Origin: Marinomonas primoryensis
GTDB lineage: Bacteria > Pseudomonadota > Gammaproteobacteria > Pseudomonadales > Marinomonadaceae
Assembly (NCBI RefSeq): GCF_013372285.1
Contig: NZ_CP054301.1
Coordinates: 3,882,501 to 3,946,500, forward strand
Direction: 5' to 3'
DNA: 64,000 nt
Numbering within the stretch: the first letter of the stretch is position 1; each line of letters begins with the position of its first letter. The notes below the pieces were generated by a model. It did no database searches and was not told the origin of the DNA. It saw only the letters and a program-made list of their open reading frames with translations. The position numbers and the translations under genes are program-made. This document shows positions 47,725-56,790 of the stretch, one piece after another.

Positions 47725-47736
47725 GCTTAGGTTGTG

Positions 47737-48879
47737 TTATTTCACCGAGCCTGCCAGCAAACCGCGCACTAAATAACGCTGTAAGCTAAAGAAGACACAC
47801 AAAGGAATAATGATGGTAATAAACGCAGACGCCGTCAGAATTTCCCAGTTACCACCACGCGAACCTAACAACTCACGCAGCTGACCGGTTAACACCATGT
47901 GCTCAGCATCGTTACCAAGGAACACCATGGCAATCAGCAAATCATTCCATACCCAAAGAAACTGGAAGATGGCAAAAGACGCTAAGGCAGGAAATGATAA
48001 TGGCAACACTATTTTACGGAAAATATCGAAGTCCGATGCACCATCAACCCGTGCCGATTCAATAATTTCCCTCGGCAAACCAACAATATAATTGCGCAGT
48101 AAATAAATCGCTAAAGGCAAACCAAAGCCCGTATGCGCAAGCCAAATCCCCACATAGGTTTTGGAGCCTACGCCGAAAAATTCACCAATCATGTTGTAGC
48201 TTTTTAGCAACGGAATCAATGACATTTGCAACGGCACAACCAGCAAACCCACCACAGCCGCCACCAGTAACGCACGACCAGGAAAACGCATCCAAGCAAG
48301 CGCATAGGCCGCAAACGCCGCCACCAAAATAGGAATAATGGTCGCTGGTATTGTGACGGTTAACGAATTAATGAAAGACTTGCCCAAACCTTCTGCATTT
48401 AATACTTCACGATAGTTTTCTAACGTAAAGCGTGGTGGAATCTCGGCAGTGTAAAAAATACGGTCACCGCGGGAACCTTTCCATTGCGTCGGCGAAGAAA
48501 ATGCATAATCGCCATTCTCCAGAACCTGTAAGGTCTCACCTTTTTTAAGTTCAGCAACCGTGCCGACATCAAATTCATCAGGCCTTAATGAACTAGCGCC
48601 AAATTGGATTATTTGGCCTGCCGATCCTTCGAAAAGATTACCGCGAATAACAAAGCGGTCGCCCTCTTGAACTTGAGCCTTTGGCTCATGAGCTCGAGCA
48701 ATAAGGCGCTGTTCTGACGTCGACAATGCGGTCCACCAGCCAGACGTAGACAGTTGGTTTTTATCTCGAATCGACGAGATAAACAAACCTGCTGTAGGAA
48801 TAGTCCAAATAATGACAAGGAACAACACGGTCGCATGAACTAAATAGGTTAACGGCGTGCGTTTAGAAGAGGTAATCAT
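47737..48879 (-). CDS. aglG: Alpha-glucoside ABC transporter permease, AglG-like
   Basis: Inner-membrane permease of 380 aa. Between the first membrane segment (about 10-32) and the rest of the MalG-like domain lies a periplasmic insert of roughly 100 residues. Such a loop, and the total length, are typical of AglG of rhizobial aglEFGAK and unlike standard MalG. The EAA loop is EIIESARVDGASDFDIFRKI. The start is at MITSSKRT, with GGAGGG upstream, immediately after aglF. Confidence 0.9.
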   Translation of the reverse strand: MITSSKRTPLTYLVHATVLFLVIIWTIPTAGLFISSIRDKNQLSTSGWWTALSTSEQRLIARAHEPKAQVQEGDRFVIRGNLFEGSAGQIIQFGASSLRPDEFDVGTVAELKKGETLQVLENGDYAFSSPTQWKGSRGDRIFYTAEIPPRFTLENYREVLNAEGLGKSFINSLTVTIPATIIPILVAAFAAYALAWMRFPGRALLVAAVVGLLVVPLQMSLIPLLKSYNMIGEFFGVGSKTYVGIWLAHTGFGLPLAIYLLRNYIVGLPREIIESARVDGASDFDIFRKIVLPLSFPALASFAIFQFLWVWNDLLIAMVFLGNDAEHMVLTGQLRELLGSRGGNWEILTASAFITIIIPLCVFFSLQRYLVRGLLAGSVK

Positions 48880-48880
48880 A

Positions 48881-49891
48881 TTAACGGCCCTCCATTTCTG
48901 CATTGGCGCGACGAATGTTCCACACCATGATAGGAATAACCAGCACCATAATAACCAACGCAATCACCGCGCCACGGCCAAAATCACCACCGCCATTAAA
49001 CATCCAACTAAACATTTGATTGGCCAATACTTGTGTTCCCCATTGGGCATTCGTCATCGCCAAGACAATATCGAATACCTTCAAAACCAAAATAGTAATG
49101 GTGGTCCAAACAACGGCAATGGTTCCCCAGATTTGTGGCACCATAATTTTGTAGAAAATTTGAAAACCATTCGCGCCGTCTAACACGGCAGCTTCAATGG
49201 TTTCATCCGGAATACCCCGTAATGCCGCGGATAAAATCACCATGGCAAAACCCGTTTGAATCCAGACTAAAATAATCATTAAAAAGAAATTATTCCAAAT
49301 CGGAATAGTAAGCCAAGTCTGAGGTTCTCCACCGAAGAACACGACCAAGGCATTCAACAGCCCTATTTGGTCTTCACCACCAGTGCGAAAATCGTAAATA
49401 AATTTCCAAATAACCGACGCGCCAACAAAAGAAATGGCCATGGGCATAAAAATCAGGCTTTTGGCAATGTTGCCCCACCAAATACGATCCGTCATGGTCG
49501 CAATGATAAGGCCAAAAAAAGTCGCTGCCGTTGGAACAACAATCAGCCAAAGCATGTTGTTACGAAAAGATTCATAAAACTCATCGCTGCCAAATAGCCA
49601 TTTGTAATTAGCAAGTCCGACAAACTCTTCGCCGCTACGACCATAAAAGGACAAGCGAATAGACTCAATCACAGGGTAGAACAGATAAAACGTCAGCAGT
49701 AAGACCGCTGGGCCTAAAAACAACCAAGGGCGAATCGCATTCGACGTGCGTAAATTTTTCGTTACCACGTTAGCGGAACAGTTTTTCGTCGGGAAAATTT
49801 TATCTAGCAGGAAGTTTGAGCCATAAAAATAAGCGGCACATCCCATAACACCTAGGATCATGGTCACTAACGCTGTGGCAAGCTGTCCCAT
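48881..49891 (-). CDS. aglF: Alpha-glucoside ABC transporter permease, AglF-like
   Basis: MalF-type permease of 336 aa with an N-terminal membrane segment, then about six more segments. The EAA loop is ETIEAAVLDGANGFQIFYKI. The start is set at MGQLATALV, with GGAGA upstream, not at an in-frame ATG eleven codons earlier. It follows aglE across a terminator-like hairpin and abuts aglG. Confidence 0.9.
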   Translation of the reverse strand: MGQLATALVTMILGVMGCAAYFYGSNFLLDKIFPTKNCSANVVTKNLRTSNAIRPWLFLGPAVLLLTFYLFYPVIESIRLSFYGRSGEEFVGLANYKWLFGSDEFYESFRNNMLWLIVVPTAATFFGLIIATMTDRIWWGNIAKSLIFMPMAISFVGASVIWKFIYDFRTGGEDQIGLLNALVVFFGGEPQTWLTIPIWNNFFLMIILVWIQTGFAMVILSAALRGIPDETIEAAVLDGANGFQIFYKIMVPQIWGTIAVVWTTITILVLKVFDIVLAMTNAQWGTQVLANQMFSWMFNGGGDFGRGAVIALVIMVLVIPIMVWNIRRANAEMEGR

Positions 49892-49950
49892 AGAATCTCC
49901 AAAAATATCAATGCAGTGACACATTAAAAGCCGTCATCCGCTTCACATAC

Positions 49951-49986
49951 AAAAAAGCCCTAGAGTGAGAGTTCACGCTAGGGCTT
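49951..49986 (-). terminator. Terminator-like hairpin between aglE and aglF
   Basis: AAGCCCTAG (49955-49963) pairs with CTAGGGCTT (49978-49986), with the inner pair GTGA/TCAC. Six T follow on the minus strand. Partial read-through would give more binding protein than permease. Confidence 0.82.
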
Positions 49987-49995
49987 CTCACGAAG

Positions 49996-51351
49996 TTACT
50001 TCAACGCATCCCATGTTTTTTGGATGTCGTGAGCGACTTCTTTGGCGTCTTTACCACCCGTGTAATCGACCATGCCTGTCCAGAAGGAACCGGCACCAAT
50101 CTTACCTGGCATCAAATCCGATCCATCAAAACGGAACGTCGTTGCATAACGTATGATTTCACCTTGTTTTTTCGCCGCTTCGCTTGAGTAAACCTCTGGG
50201 TTCGCTTTCAAGTGAGCAGAGATAAAGCCCGTTTGCGCCATCCACAATTCATGAGAGATTGGCGAGCGAATGAAATCAATAAAGGCACGTGCGCCTTTAG
50301 AATCATTGGTGATGCTCATCAACGTTCCGGCGCCCAATACTGGGTTGCCCAAATCTTTAGAGGCGTACGCTGGGAAGTAGAAGAAATCGGCGTCTAGACC
50401 TAACTTGGTTCCTTCGGGGAAGAAAGCAGGAATGAATGATGCTTGACGATGTAGATAACATTTAGGCGGTGATTGGAACATGCCTTTTGGGCTATCACGG
50501 AAATCTGTAGACGCAACCGCGCCGGCACCGCCATCAACAAACGCATCATTACGAGCAAACCAGCCAAACTCTTCGATGGCACCGACAACACGAGGGTCGT
50601 CAAATTTAATCTCGTTGGTTACCCATTTGTCATAAACCGATGCAGGTTGTGTGCGAAGCAATAAATCTTCTACCCAATCTGTTGCAGGCCAACCTGTTGC
50701 GGCACCCGAACCCAAACCAATACACCAAGGCGTGCCGCCATCTGCGACGATCTCTTCCGTTAGCGCTTTCAGATCTTCCATGGTTTCTGGTACGTCGTAA
50801 CCTGCATCTTCAAAGTTGTCAGGCGAATACCAAACCAAGGACTTCAAATCAGCACGGTAAAATACACCGTAAAATTCTTTTGCGCCTTTTTTGTCTTTAA
50901 AGGTCGCTAGATCAACCCAAGATTGGCCCGCTGCGTAGTCTTTTACAACGTCATTTTTTACGGTATCGCTAAGCGGCGTCAGAAAACCTTTTGCGGCCAA
51001 ATCAGCGGCTAAGCCCGGCTGAGGAAAAACCGAAATGTTCGGCGCGCTGCCCGCTTGCGTATCAATCACGACTTGCTGCTCGAAAGAATCTGAACCAGCG
51101 TATTTCACTTTAGCGCCCGTTGCTTTTTCAAAGTAAGCAGTAACGCGCTCAAAATTGTTTTTTTCGTCGCCAGTCCAAGGACCAAACACAGAAATTGTTT
51201 CACCAGAAAGGTCGACAGATTTTAACGCTTCATAACTGTCCCAGCTAAAGCGAGAATCCTCACCTGGTTTAAATAAGAGGTCTGCTGCATGCACAGCATT
51301 TACGGAAAGTGTCAGGGCTACTGCCGCGGACAATAGAGATTTTTTCATCAT
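49996..51351 (-). CDS. aglE: Alpha-glucoside-binding protein, AglE-like
   Basis: Periplasmic solute-binding protein of 451 aa with a Sec signal peptide (about 1-22, VHA-A). The mature protein shows the AglE pattern: SVFGPWTGDEKNNFERV, GTPWCIGLGSGAATGWPATD and RFDGSDLMPGKIGAGSFWTG. This family binds sucrose, maltose and trehalose. It is first in the operon and is followed by a terminator-like hairpin. Confidence 0.92.
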   Translation of the reverse strand: MMKKSLLSAAVALTLSVNAVHAADLLFKPGEDSRFSWDSYEALKSVDLSGETISVFGPWTGDEKNNFERVTAYFEKATGAKVKYAGSDSFEQQVVIDTQAGSAPNISVFPQPGLAADLAAKGFLTPLSDTVKNDVVKDYAAGQSWVDLATFKDKKGAKEFYGVFYRADLKSLVWYSPDNFEDAGYDVPETMEDLKALTEEIVADGGTPWCIGLGSGAATGWPATDWVEDLLLRTQPASVYDKWVTNEIKFDDPRVVGAIEEFGWFARNDAFVDGGAGAVASTDFRDSPKGMFQSPPKCYLHRQASFIPAFFPEGTKLGLDADFFYFPAYASKDLGNPVLGAGTLMSITNDSKGARAFIDFIRSPISHELWMAQTGFISAHLKANPEVYSSEAAKKQGEIIRYATTFRFDGSDLMPGKIGAGSFWTGMVDYTGGKDAKEVAHDIQKTWDALK

Positions 51352-51698
51352 TGCTCCTTACAGGCTCGCTCGGGAAACCCCTAGCACGCCTTTGTTTTTA
51401 TTATCATAGGACGAAACAAGGTAAAACATGTCTTCTATAAGGATTAAGAAGGAATTTGATTATTAACAATCAAACACAGAGCTTCAAGCGCCTAACCTCC
51501 TTAATATCGACTTAATTGTTTTTAAAATTTAGTAGATTATGACGAAAGTGCGAATCTCGTTTTACGGGTCTGTTTTGTACAAAAAACCAGCAAAGAAGAG
51601 AATTTATTATGAATTCAGCAAGTTAAGTATAAAAAAATCCGTCAAAAACATCATTTTTTTACTTTTTTCTTACACATTAAAAAGAGATTTACAGGCAT
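51352..51698. promoter_or_regulatory. aglE upstream region with two palindromes
   Basis: This gap of about 350 bases lies between the aglE start and the fructokinase terminator and should carry the agl promoter. Two inverted repeats stand out: TTTGATTattaacAATCAAA at 51455-51474 and TTTTGTACAAAA at 51573-51584. A TCGTTTTACG at about 51557-51566 also occurs in the hairpin before the LacI-type gene. Any of these could be the operator. Confidence 0.4.
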
Positions 51699-51726
51699 AA
51701 AAAAAGCGTGGACATGGCCACGCTTT
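51699..51726 (-). terminator. Terminator after the fructokinase gene
   Basis: The 9-bp stem AAAGCGTGG/CCACGCTTT (51703-51711 with 51718-51726) is followed by seven T on the minus strand. Confidence 0.85.
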
Positions 51727-51805
51727 GTCGTTCGACTTAACACACTAAATGGATTCTTAACCGTTTAACTAATACGCCTTCATATTTTTTGAATGCCTGT
51801 ATTTA

Positions 51806-52777
51806 TTAAAAACGATCTAGCTGAGCCTGAGCTTGCTCTAAAGACGGCAATGATGGATAGGCGCCTAATTTCGTTACTGAATCCGCACCACAAGCGGCGG
51901 CAAAACGAATAATATCCACGAGTTGCTGCTGAGAGAATACCGCCAAAGAGGCACGGTCTCCGCCTTTTTCTGCCAACTGATAAAGCAAGCCGCCAACGAA
52001 TGCATCGCCCGCGGCGGTGGTATCTTTTACTTCTACTTTAGGCGTAACCACCTCACAGACTCCGTGTTCCAGCGTATAAAATCGAATAGCGTTACCGCCG
52101 TCCGTCAACACAAATAAGGTCACGCCAGCCGCAAGGGTCTGTTCAATCAACAAGAATGGGTCTTCTGCCAATACGACAAGCTCTTCCAAACTGGCTTTTA
52201 CAACATCACCGCTTTGCATCCAATCGATCACTCGTTGAATATCGACTTGCTCATTCGGCCAAAGGTTCATGCGTAAATTCACATCGATACTGACAATCCA
52301 ATTCGCCGCACGCGCCATGCTGACACCGGCCAACGTCGCCTTGGTAATATCAGCGTCCGTCAAGGTATTAGAACACGTATGAAAAACACCTTTGCTGTCT
52401 GCGAACCAAGCCGCATCAAAATCTGCTTCTTTAAACAAAATATCAGCCGATGGACTACGGTAAAATTCAAAACTACGTTCGCCGGTATTGTCTAAACTGA
52501 CGAAAGCCAAGGCGGTTTTTGCTTCTTTTGTCATCAGCATGTTACTGGTATTCACGCCGTACTCATCAAGCGAGGTTTTCAAGAAATGACCAAACGCGTC
52601 GTCGCCAACTTGACCCACAAAGTGACTATTGCCACCCAAACGAGCCACCGCAACAGCAACATTCGCCGGCGCGCCACCCGGAAACTTAGTAAAGGATTCA
52701 AGCTCTCCAGCTTGAATGGCCCCATTAGAAAGAAAATCGATTAAGGCTTCGCCGAACGCCATTACTTTTGTTGTCAT
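51806..52777 (-). CDS. Fructokinase (PfkB family)
   Basis: Sugar kinase of 323 aa, most like bacterial fructokinases that phosphorylate fructose at O6. Seen are GEALIDFLSNG, GGAPANVAVAVARLGG and the C-terminal signature DTTAAGDAFVGGLLYQ with the catalytic Asp. It is upstream of the agl operon on the same strand, fitting the use of the fructose released from sucrose by AglA. A terminator and a 450-base gap make it a separate unit. A ketodeoxygluconate kinase role is less likely but possible. Confidence 0.85.
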   Translation of the reverse strand: MTTKVMAFGEALIDFLSNGAIQAGELESFTKFPGGAPANVAVAVARLGGNSHFVGQVGDDAFGHFLKTSLDEYGVNTSNMLMTKEAKTALAFVSLDNTGERSFEFYRSPSADILFKEADFDAAWFADSKGVFHTCSNTLTDADITKATLAGVSMARAANWIVSIDVNLRMNLWPNEQVDIQRVIDWMQSGDVVKASLEELVVLAEDPFLLIEQTLAAGVTLFVLTDGGNAIRFYTLEHGVCEVVTPKVEVKDTTAAGDAFVGGLLYQLAEKGGDRASLAVFSQQQLVDIIRFAAACGADSVTKLGAYPSLPSLEQAQAQLDRF

Positions 52778-53004
52778 TGTTGTGTTCTCTTTTTTTGGTA
52801 CGCAGACAGTCGCTACGCGGGTATAAATAAGGTCAGGTTAAAAATTATGCAGTGACAACAGCATTAAATCAATTTAATTTATTTAACCACTATACCCAGC
52901 AACCCAATATGGGCAATTGGTTCACTGACACTTTCTTGTTAGACTCGAAATTATGTAACACTGTTTATAACAAATAAAACACTAACCTTTCACTGAGCAA
53001 GAGA

Positions 53005-53739
53005 ATGAACCACGCTAAATGTATCTATGTTGTAGACGATGACGACGAGATTCGCACCCTGCTCAAAACTTACTTAGAAAAACACCAATTTACGGTGTTA
53101 ACCGCCGATTCTGGCGAAGCATTTTTAGCCGATTTTCGAGCAGAGCAAAATATTGATCTTGTCATTTTAGACATCATGCTGCCCGGTCAAGATGGTTTTG
53201 CGGTGTGCCGTTCCTTACGAACACAATCGCAAGTCCCCGTGATCATGCTTACAGCAAATTCTGATGAAATGGATCGGATTATTGGCCTAGAAATTGGCGC
53301 CGACGATTATCTTGCGAAACCTTTCAACCCTCGTGAACTGCTCGCTCGCATCAAAGCAATCCTAAGACGCATGGAACACAGTGAAGTTGTGGAGATGGCA
53401 CCCGTTGCCCATCGCTTTTACCGGTTCTCACACTTCACACTGGATACAATCTCGCGCGAGTTACACTTTGAGGACGAAAAAGAGTCTTTGTCCGGCGCTG
53501 ATTACAACCTTCTTATGTTATTTTTAACCCACCCCGGTGCCGTACTAACGCGAGACCTCATCGCGGAAAACACACGTGGGCGTGACAGCGCACCACTTGA
53601 TCGTTTTATTGATGTGCATGTCAGCCGCTTGCGCCAACGTTTGCGAGAAGACGCTCGCCACCCACAATTAATTAAAACCGTTCGTGGCCAAGGCTATATT
53701 TTAACCGCTAATGTCGAAACGATCAGCGATGTCCACTAG
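53005..53739 (+). CDS. Response regulator, OmpR family (GltR-like)
   Basis: DNA-binding response regulator of 244 aa. The receiver domain (about 1-120) has acidic DDDDE, phospho-Asp in VILDIMLPGQDG and Lys in YLAKPFNPREL. A winged-helix domain (about 140-235) ends LIKTVRGQGYIL. The sensor-kinase gene overlaps it, and the glucose ABC operon follows, as in Pseudomonas where GltR/GtrS control gtsABCD. A glucose-responsive role is inferred from that context. Confidence 0.92.
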   Translation: MNHAKCIYVVDDDDEIRTLLKTYLEKHQFTVLTADSGEAFLADFRAEQNIDLVILDIMLPGQDGFAVCRSLRTQSQVPVIMLTANSDEMDRIIGLEIGADDYLAKPFNPRELLARIKAILRRMEHSEVVEMAPVAHRFYRFSHFTLDTISRELHFEDEKESLSGADYNLLMLFLTHPGAVLTRDLIAENTRGRDSAPLDRFIDVHVSRLRQRLREDARHPQLIKTVRGQGYILTANVETISDVH

Positions 53740-55195
53740 CACACCGCTGAGCAACAGTTCGCGCATCAAGCGCTGGTCTCAGTCGCTTACTGGGCAAATC
53801 CTGATCATCATGGCGCTGGGCGTTGCCAGCGCTCAATTCATCAGCTCGACCATCTGGCTACGACAACTCGAATCCGATACCGAAGAGAATGTACGTGAAG
53901 TGTCTAAACACATGGCATTTCGTATCGCGGCAACCGTCAGTTACTTCACGTCTTTACCCACTAATTATCGCCACATTGTCATCGATCAGCTACAAGACAT
54001 GGGTGGAACACGCTTCTTTGTGACTCTCAACAAGGAAGAGATTCGCATCAATAACATTCCCAATTCACCACTCAAAGATATTGTTAAAAACGAGGTGCAA
54101 TCGACTCTTATTAAACAACTGGGCATTCGTGATGCCAAAATCGCCTTTTCCAACCCAAGCGATCTGCACGTCATCAACAACCAGACTCGCTTGGTGGATT
54201 TACCAGAACGCTGGGGACACCACAGCTTATTAGTGAAACCGCTAACACCACCGATTATTGTCATTCAAATTCCCGTCAATGACACCGATTGGTTGTACCT
54301 TGCCAGTTTAATGCCTGACCCTTATTTCTTAGATGGTACGTCGGCACTCAGTGGCGACCGTTTGTTTTCCATGGCGATGTCCGTCATTACCGTATTACTA
54401 CTCACTATTCTTATACTCAGACGCGTCACTCGCCCCTTGGCTACACTCGCTCGCGCGGCGGAACGCTTTGGGCAAGGTGATTGGAGACCCATTAAAGAAG
54501 TCGGCAGCGTCGAAGTGCGCAATACCGCCAAAGCCTTTAACGACATGCAACGGCGTATTCAGCGCTACTTAAATGATCGTGAAAGATTGTTTGCGTCCAT
54601 CTCTCATGACTTAAAAACCCCGATTACACGCTTACGCTTACGGGCAGAAATGCTGGATGAAGATGACATTCGCGATGCGATGATCCGCGATTTGGAAGAT
54701 TTGGATATGTTAGTAAAAGGCGCATTGCAAAGCGTCAAAGAAACCGATATTCATGAAAATCGTATCGAAGTAAATATTTCTCGAATGCTCACAGACATGC
54801 AGTCCACCGCGAATATACACGAGACCAAACTCACCGTTGTCGGTGAGTTAGAGCATCCTTTTATTGGTAAACCACTGGCCATCAAACGCTGCCTCGGCAA
54901 CCTGGTCGACAATGCTTTGTACTACGGCAAAACCGCCACGGTTTACATCGAAGACGATGAAGACGAAGTGTGCATTCGCATCTGTGATCAAGGTCCCGGC
55001 ATCCCGATTGATAAAATGGATAAAGTCTTTCAACCTTACACTCGCCTCACGCCCGATCACTCAGGTCATCCAGGCGGCATGGGATTAGGGCTCAGCATTG
55101 CCCGAAACATTGCCCGCGCCCACGGTGGCGAAGTAACCCTAAGCAACCATATTGAACAAGGGCTAGAAGCCAAGCTCTGGCTGCCAAGGCACTGA
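53729..55195 (+). CDS. Sensor histidine kinase (GtrS-like)
   Basis: Inner-membrane kinase of 488 aa. Membrane segments lie at about residues 18-38 and 210-230 and bracket a periplasmic sensor. A HAMP domain with VTRPLATLARAAERFGQGDW, the H-box SISHDLKTPITRLR, N-box GNLVDNALYYG, DQGPGIP and GGMGLGLSIARNIARAHGG follow; all catalytic parts are intact. The start at MSTSTP overlaps the regulator's last codons by 11 bases. It probably responds to a sugar or sugar acid. Confidence 0.92.
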   Translation: MSTSTPLSNSSRIKRWSQSLTGQILIIMALGVASAQFISSTIWLRQLESDTEENVREVSKHMAFRIAATVSYFTSLPTNYRHIVIDQLQDMGGTRFFVTLNKEEIRINNIPNSPLKDIVKNEVQSTLIKQLGIRDAKIAFSNPSDLHVINNQTRLVDLPERWGHHSLLVKPLTPPIIVIQIPVNDTDWLYLASLMPDPYFLDGTSALSGDRLFSMAMSVITVLLLTILILRRVTRPLATLARAAERFGQGDWRPIKEVGSVEVRNTAKAFNDMQRRIQRYLNDRERLFASISHDLKTPITRLRLRAEMLDEDDIRDAMIRDLEDLDMLVKGALQSVKETDIHENRIEVNISRMLTDMQSTANIHETKLTVVGELEHPFIGKPLAIKRCLGNLVDNALYYGKTATVYIEDDEDEVCIRICDQGPGIPIDKMDKVFQPYTRLTPDHSGHPGGMGLGLSIARNIARAHGGEVTLSNHIEQGLEAKLWLPRH

Positions 55196-55450
55196 CCTCT
55201 TGTGGAACTTGGCACGCTTTATTTGTGCAAGCAAAGCGCAATAAAATCGACACGAAAAAGCAACATTGCAAGACTTCGTTACAATAGGTTGCTCTACTTT
55301 ACCCCTACTTGTTAATTCCTTTGCTAAATTCTGTAACTCGAACGTACGCATACGCTGATATTCAGATGGCGACGTCGAGACGAATAACGCAATATCAAAA
55401 CATGTTGATGTATTTGATTGGACGACATAACAATAACAAAGGTTGCTATC

Positions 55451-56698
55451 ATGAAAAAAATTGCTTTCGGTTTAACCACAGTTGCACTTTCTCTAGCCGC
55501 TGCTACTTCTCAAGCTGGTGAAGTAGAAGTTCTACATTGGTGGACATCAGGTGGCGAAGCCGCTGCGATCAATGTGCTTAAAGAAGAAATGGTTGGTGCA
55601 GGCCACACTTGGAAAGACTTCGCAGTCGCCGGTGGTGGTGGTGAATCTGCCATGACAGTTCTAAAGTCTCGTGCCATTGCAGGCAATCCTCCTTCTGCGG
55701 CTCAAATCAAAGGTCCAACTATTCAAGAGTGGGGCGATCTAGGCTTCCTAACCAATCTTGATGACGTTGCAAAAGCAGGCGAGTGGGATGTTGTTCTTCC
55801 TCGCGTTGTTAGCGATACAATGAAATACGATGGCCATTATGTTGCGGCGCCAGTTAACGTTCACCGTGTAAACTGGATGTGGGCGAACCCTGAAGTATTC
55901 CGTAAGTCAGGCGCGTCTATCCCGACGACTTGGAAACAATTCATTGTTGAAGCGAAAAAAATCAAAGCAGCGGGTTTCACACCACTTGCTCATGGTGGTC
56001 AAGCTTGGCAAGACGCGACTTTATTCGAAGCCATTGCTTTGTCTAAAGGCGCTCAATTCTACAGCAGCGCGTTCATCGGCTTGTCTGATAAAGCACTACG
56101 CAGCAAAGAGATGTTAGACGTATTTGATACCTTCAAACAAATGCGCGAATTCGTTGATCCAGGTTTCTCTGGACGTGATTGGAACATCGCAACGTCAATG
56201 GTTATCAATGGTGACGCAGCAATGCAAATCATGGGTGACTGGGCGAAAGGTGAATTTACCGCTGCAGGTAAAAAAGCCGGTATTGATTACGTTTGTTACC
56301 CTGCACCAGGCACAAGCGGTTCATTCACGTTCAACATTGACTCTCTAGCCATGTTTAAAGTGGACGGTAAAGAAAAACAAGCAGCTCAGAAAGACCTTGC
56401 TCGTTTGATTCTTGAACCTAAATTCCAAGAAACATTCAACTTGAACAAGGGTTCTATTCCTACACGTTTGAACATGTCTCGTGAGAAGTTTGACGCTTGT
56501 GCGCAGTCTTCAATGGATGCCTTCCTAGCAAGCTCAACGACTAACAGCCTATTACCAAGTATGGCTCACGGCATGGCTGTGAACTCTATGGTTCAAGGCG
56601 CTATCTTTGACGTCGTCACAAACTTCTTCAATGATGACAAAATGACATCTAAAGAAGCCGTAGACAAACTAGCTCGCGCTGTTAAAGCAAGTATGTAA
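55451..56698 (+). CDS. gtsA: Glucose/mannose ABC transporter binding protein, GtsA-like
   Basis: Periplasmic sugar-binding protein of 415 aa with a Sec signal (about 1-22, SQA-G). The mature start EVEVLHWWTSGGEAAAINVL and the segments NVHRVNWMWANPE and WQDATLFEAIALS match the glucose-binding protein of Pseudomonas. The start at 55451 has AAAGG eight bases upstream; an in-frame earlier ATG would spoil the signal peptide. Two hairpins follow it. Confidence 0.92.
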   Translation: MKKIAFGLTTVALSLAAATSQAGEVEVLHWWTSGGEAAAINVLKEEMVGAGHTWKDFAVAGGGGESAMTVLKSRAIAGNPPSAAQIKGPTIQEWGDLGFLTNLDDVAKAGEWDVVLPRVVSDTMKYDGHYVAAPVNVHRVNWMWANPEVFRKSGASIPTTWKQFIVEAKKIKAAGFTPLAHGGQAWQDATLFEAIALSKGAQFYSSAFIGLSDKALRSKEMLDVFDTFKQMREFVDPGFSGRDWNIATSMVINGDAAMQIMGDWAKGEFTAAGKKAGIDYVCYPAPGTSGSFTFNIDSLAMFKVDGKEKQAAQKDLARLILEPKFQETFNLNKGSIPTRLNMSREKFDACAQSSMDAFLASSTTNSLLPSMAHGMAVNSMVQGAIFDVVTNFFNDDKMTSKEAVDKLARAVKASM

Positions 56699-56704
56699 GA
56701 TCCC

Positions 56705-56760
56705 ATTTGCAACATTAAGTTTGCAAATAAGCATACGAGGCTGGCCCTCTGGTCAGCCTC
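56705..56760 (+). repeat. Two hairpins between gtsA and gtsB
   Basis: ATTTGCAA/TTGCAAAT (56705-56712 with 56721-56728) and the 10-bp GAGGCTGGCC/GGTCAGCCTC (56737-56746 with 56751-56760, one G-T) lie in tandem. No T run follows, so 3'-end protection of the binding-protein mRNA is likely. Confidence 0.65.
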
Positions 56761-56790
56761 TTCGTTTCTCCCTGTAGTGAAGCATCAATT

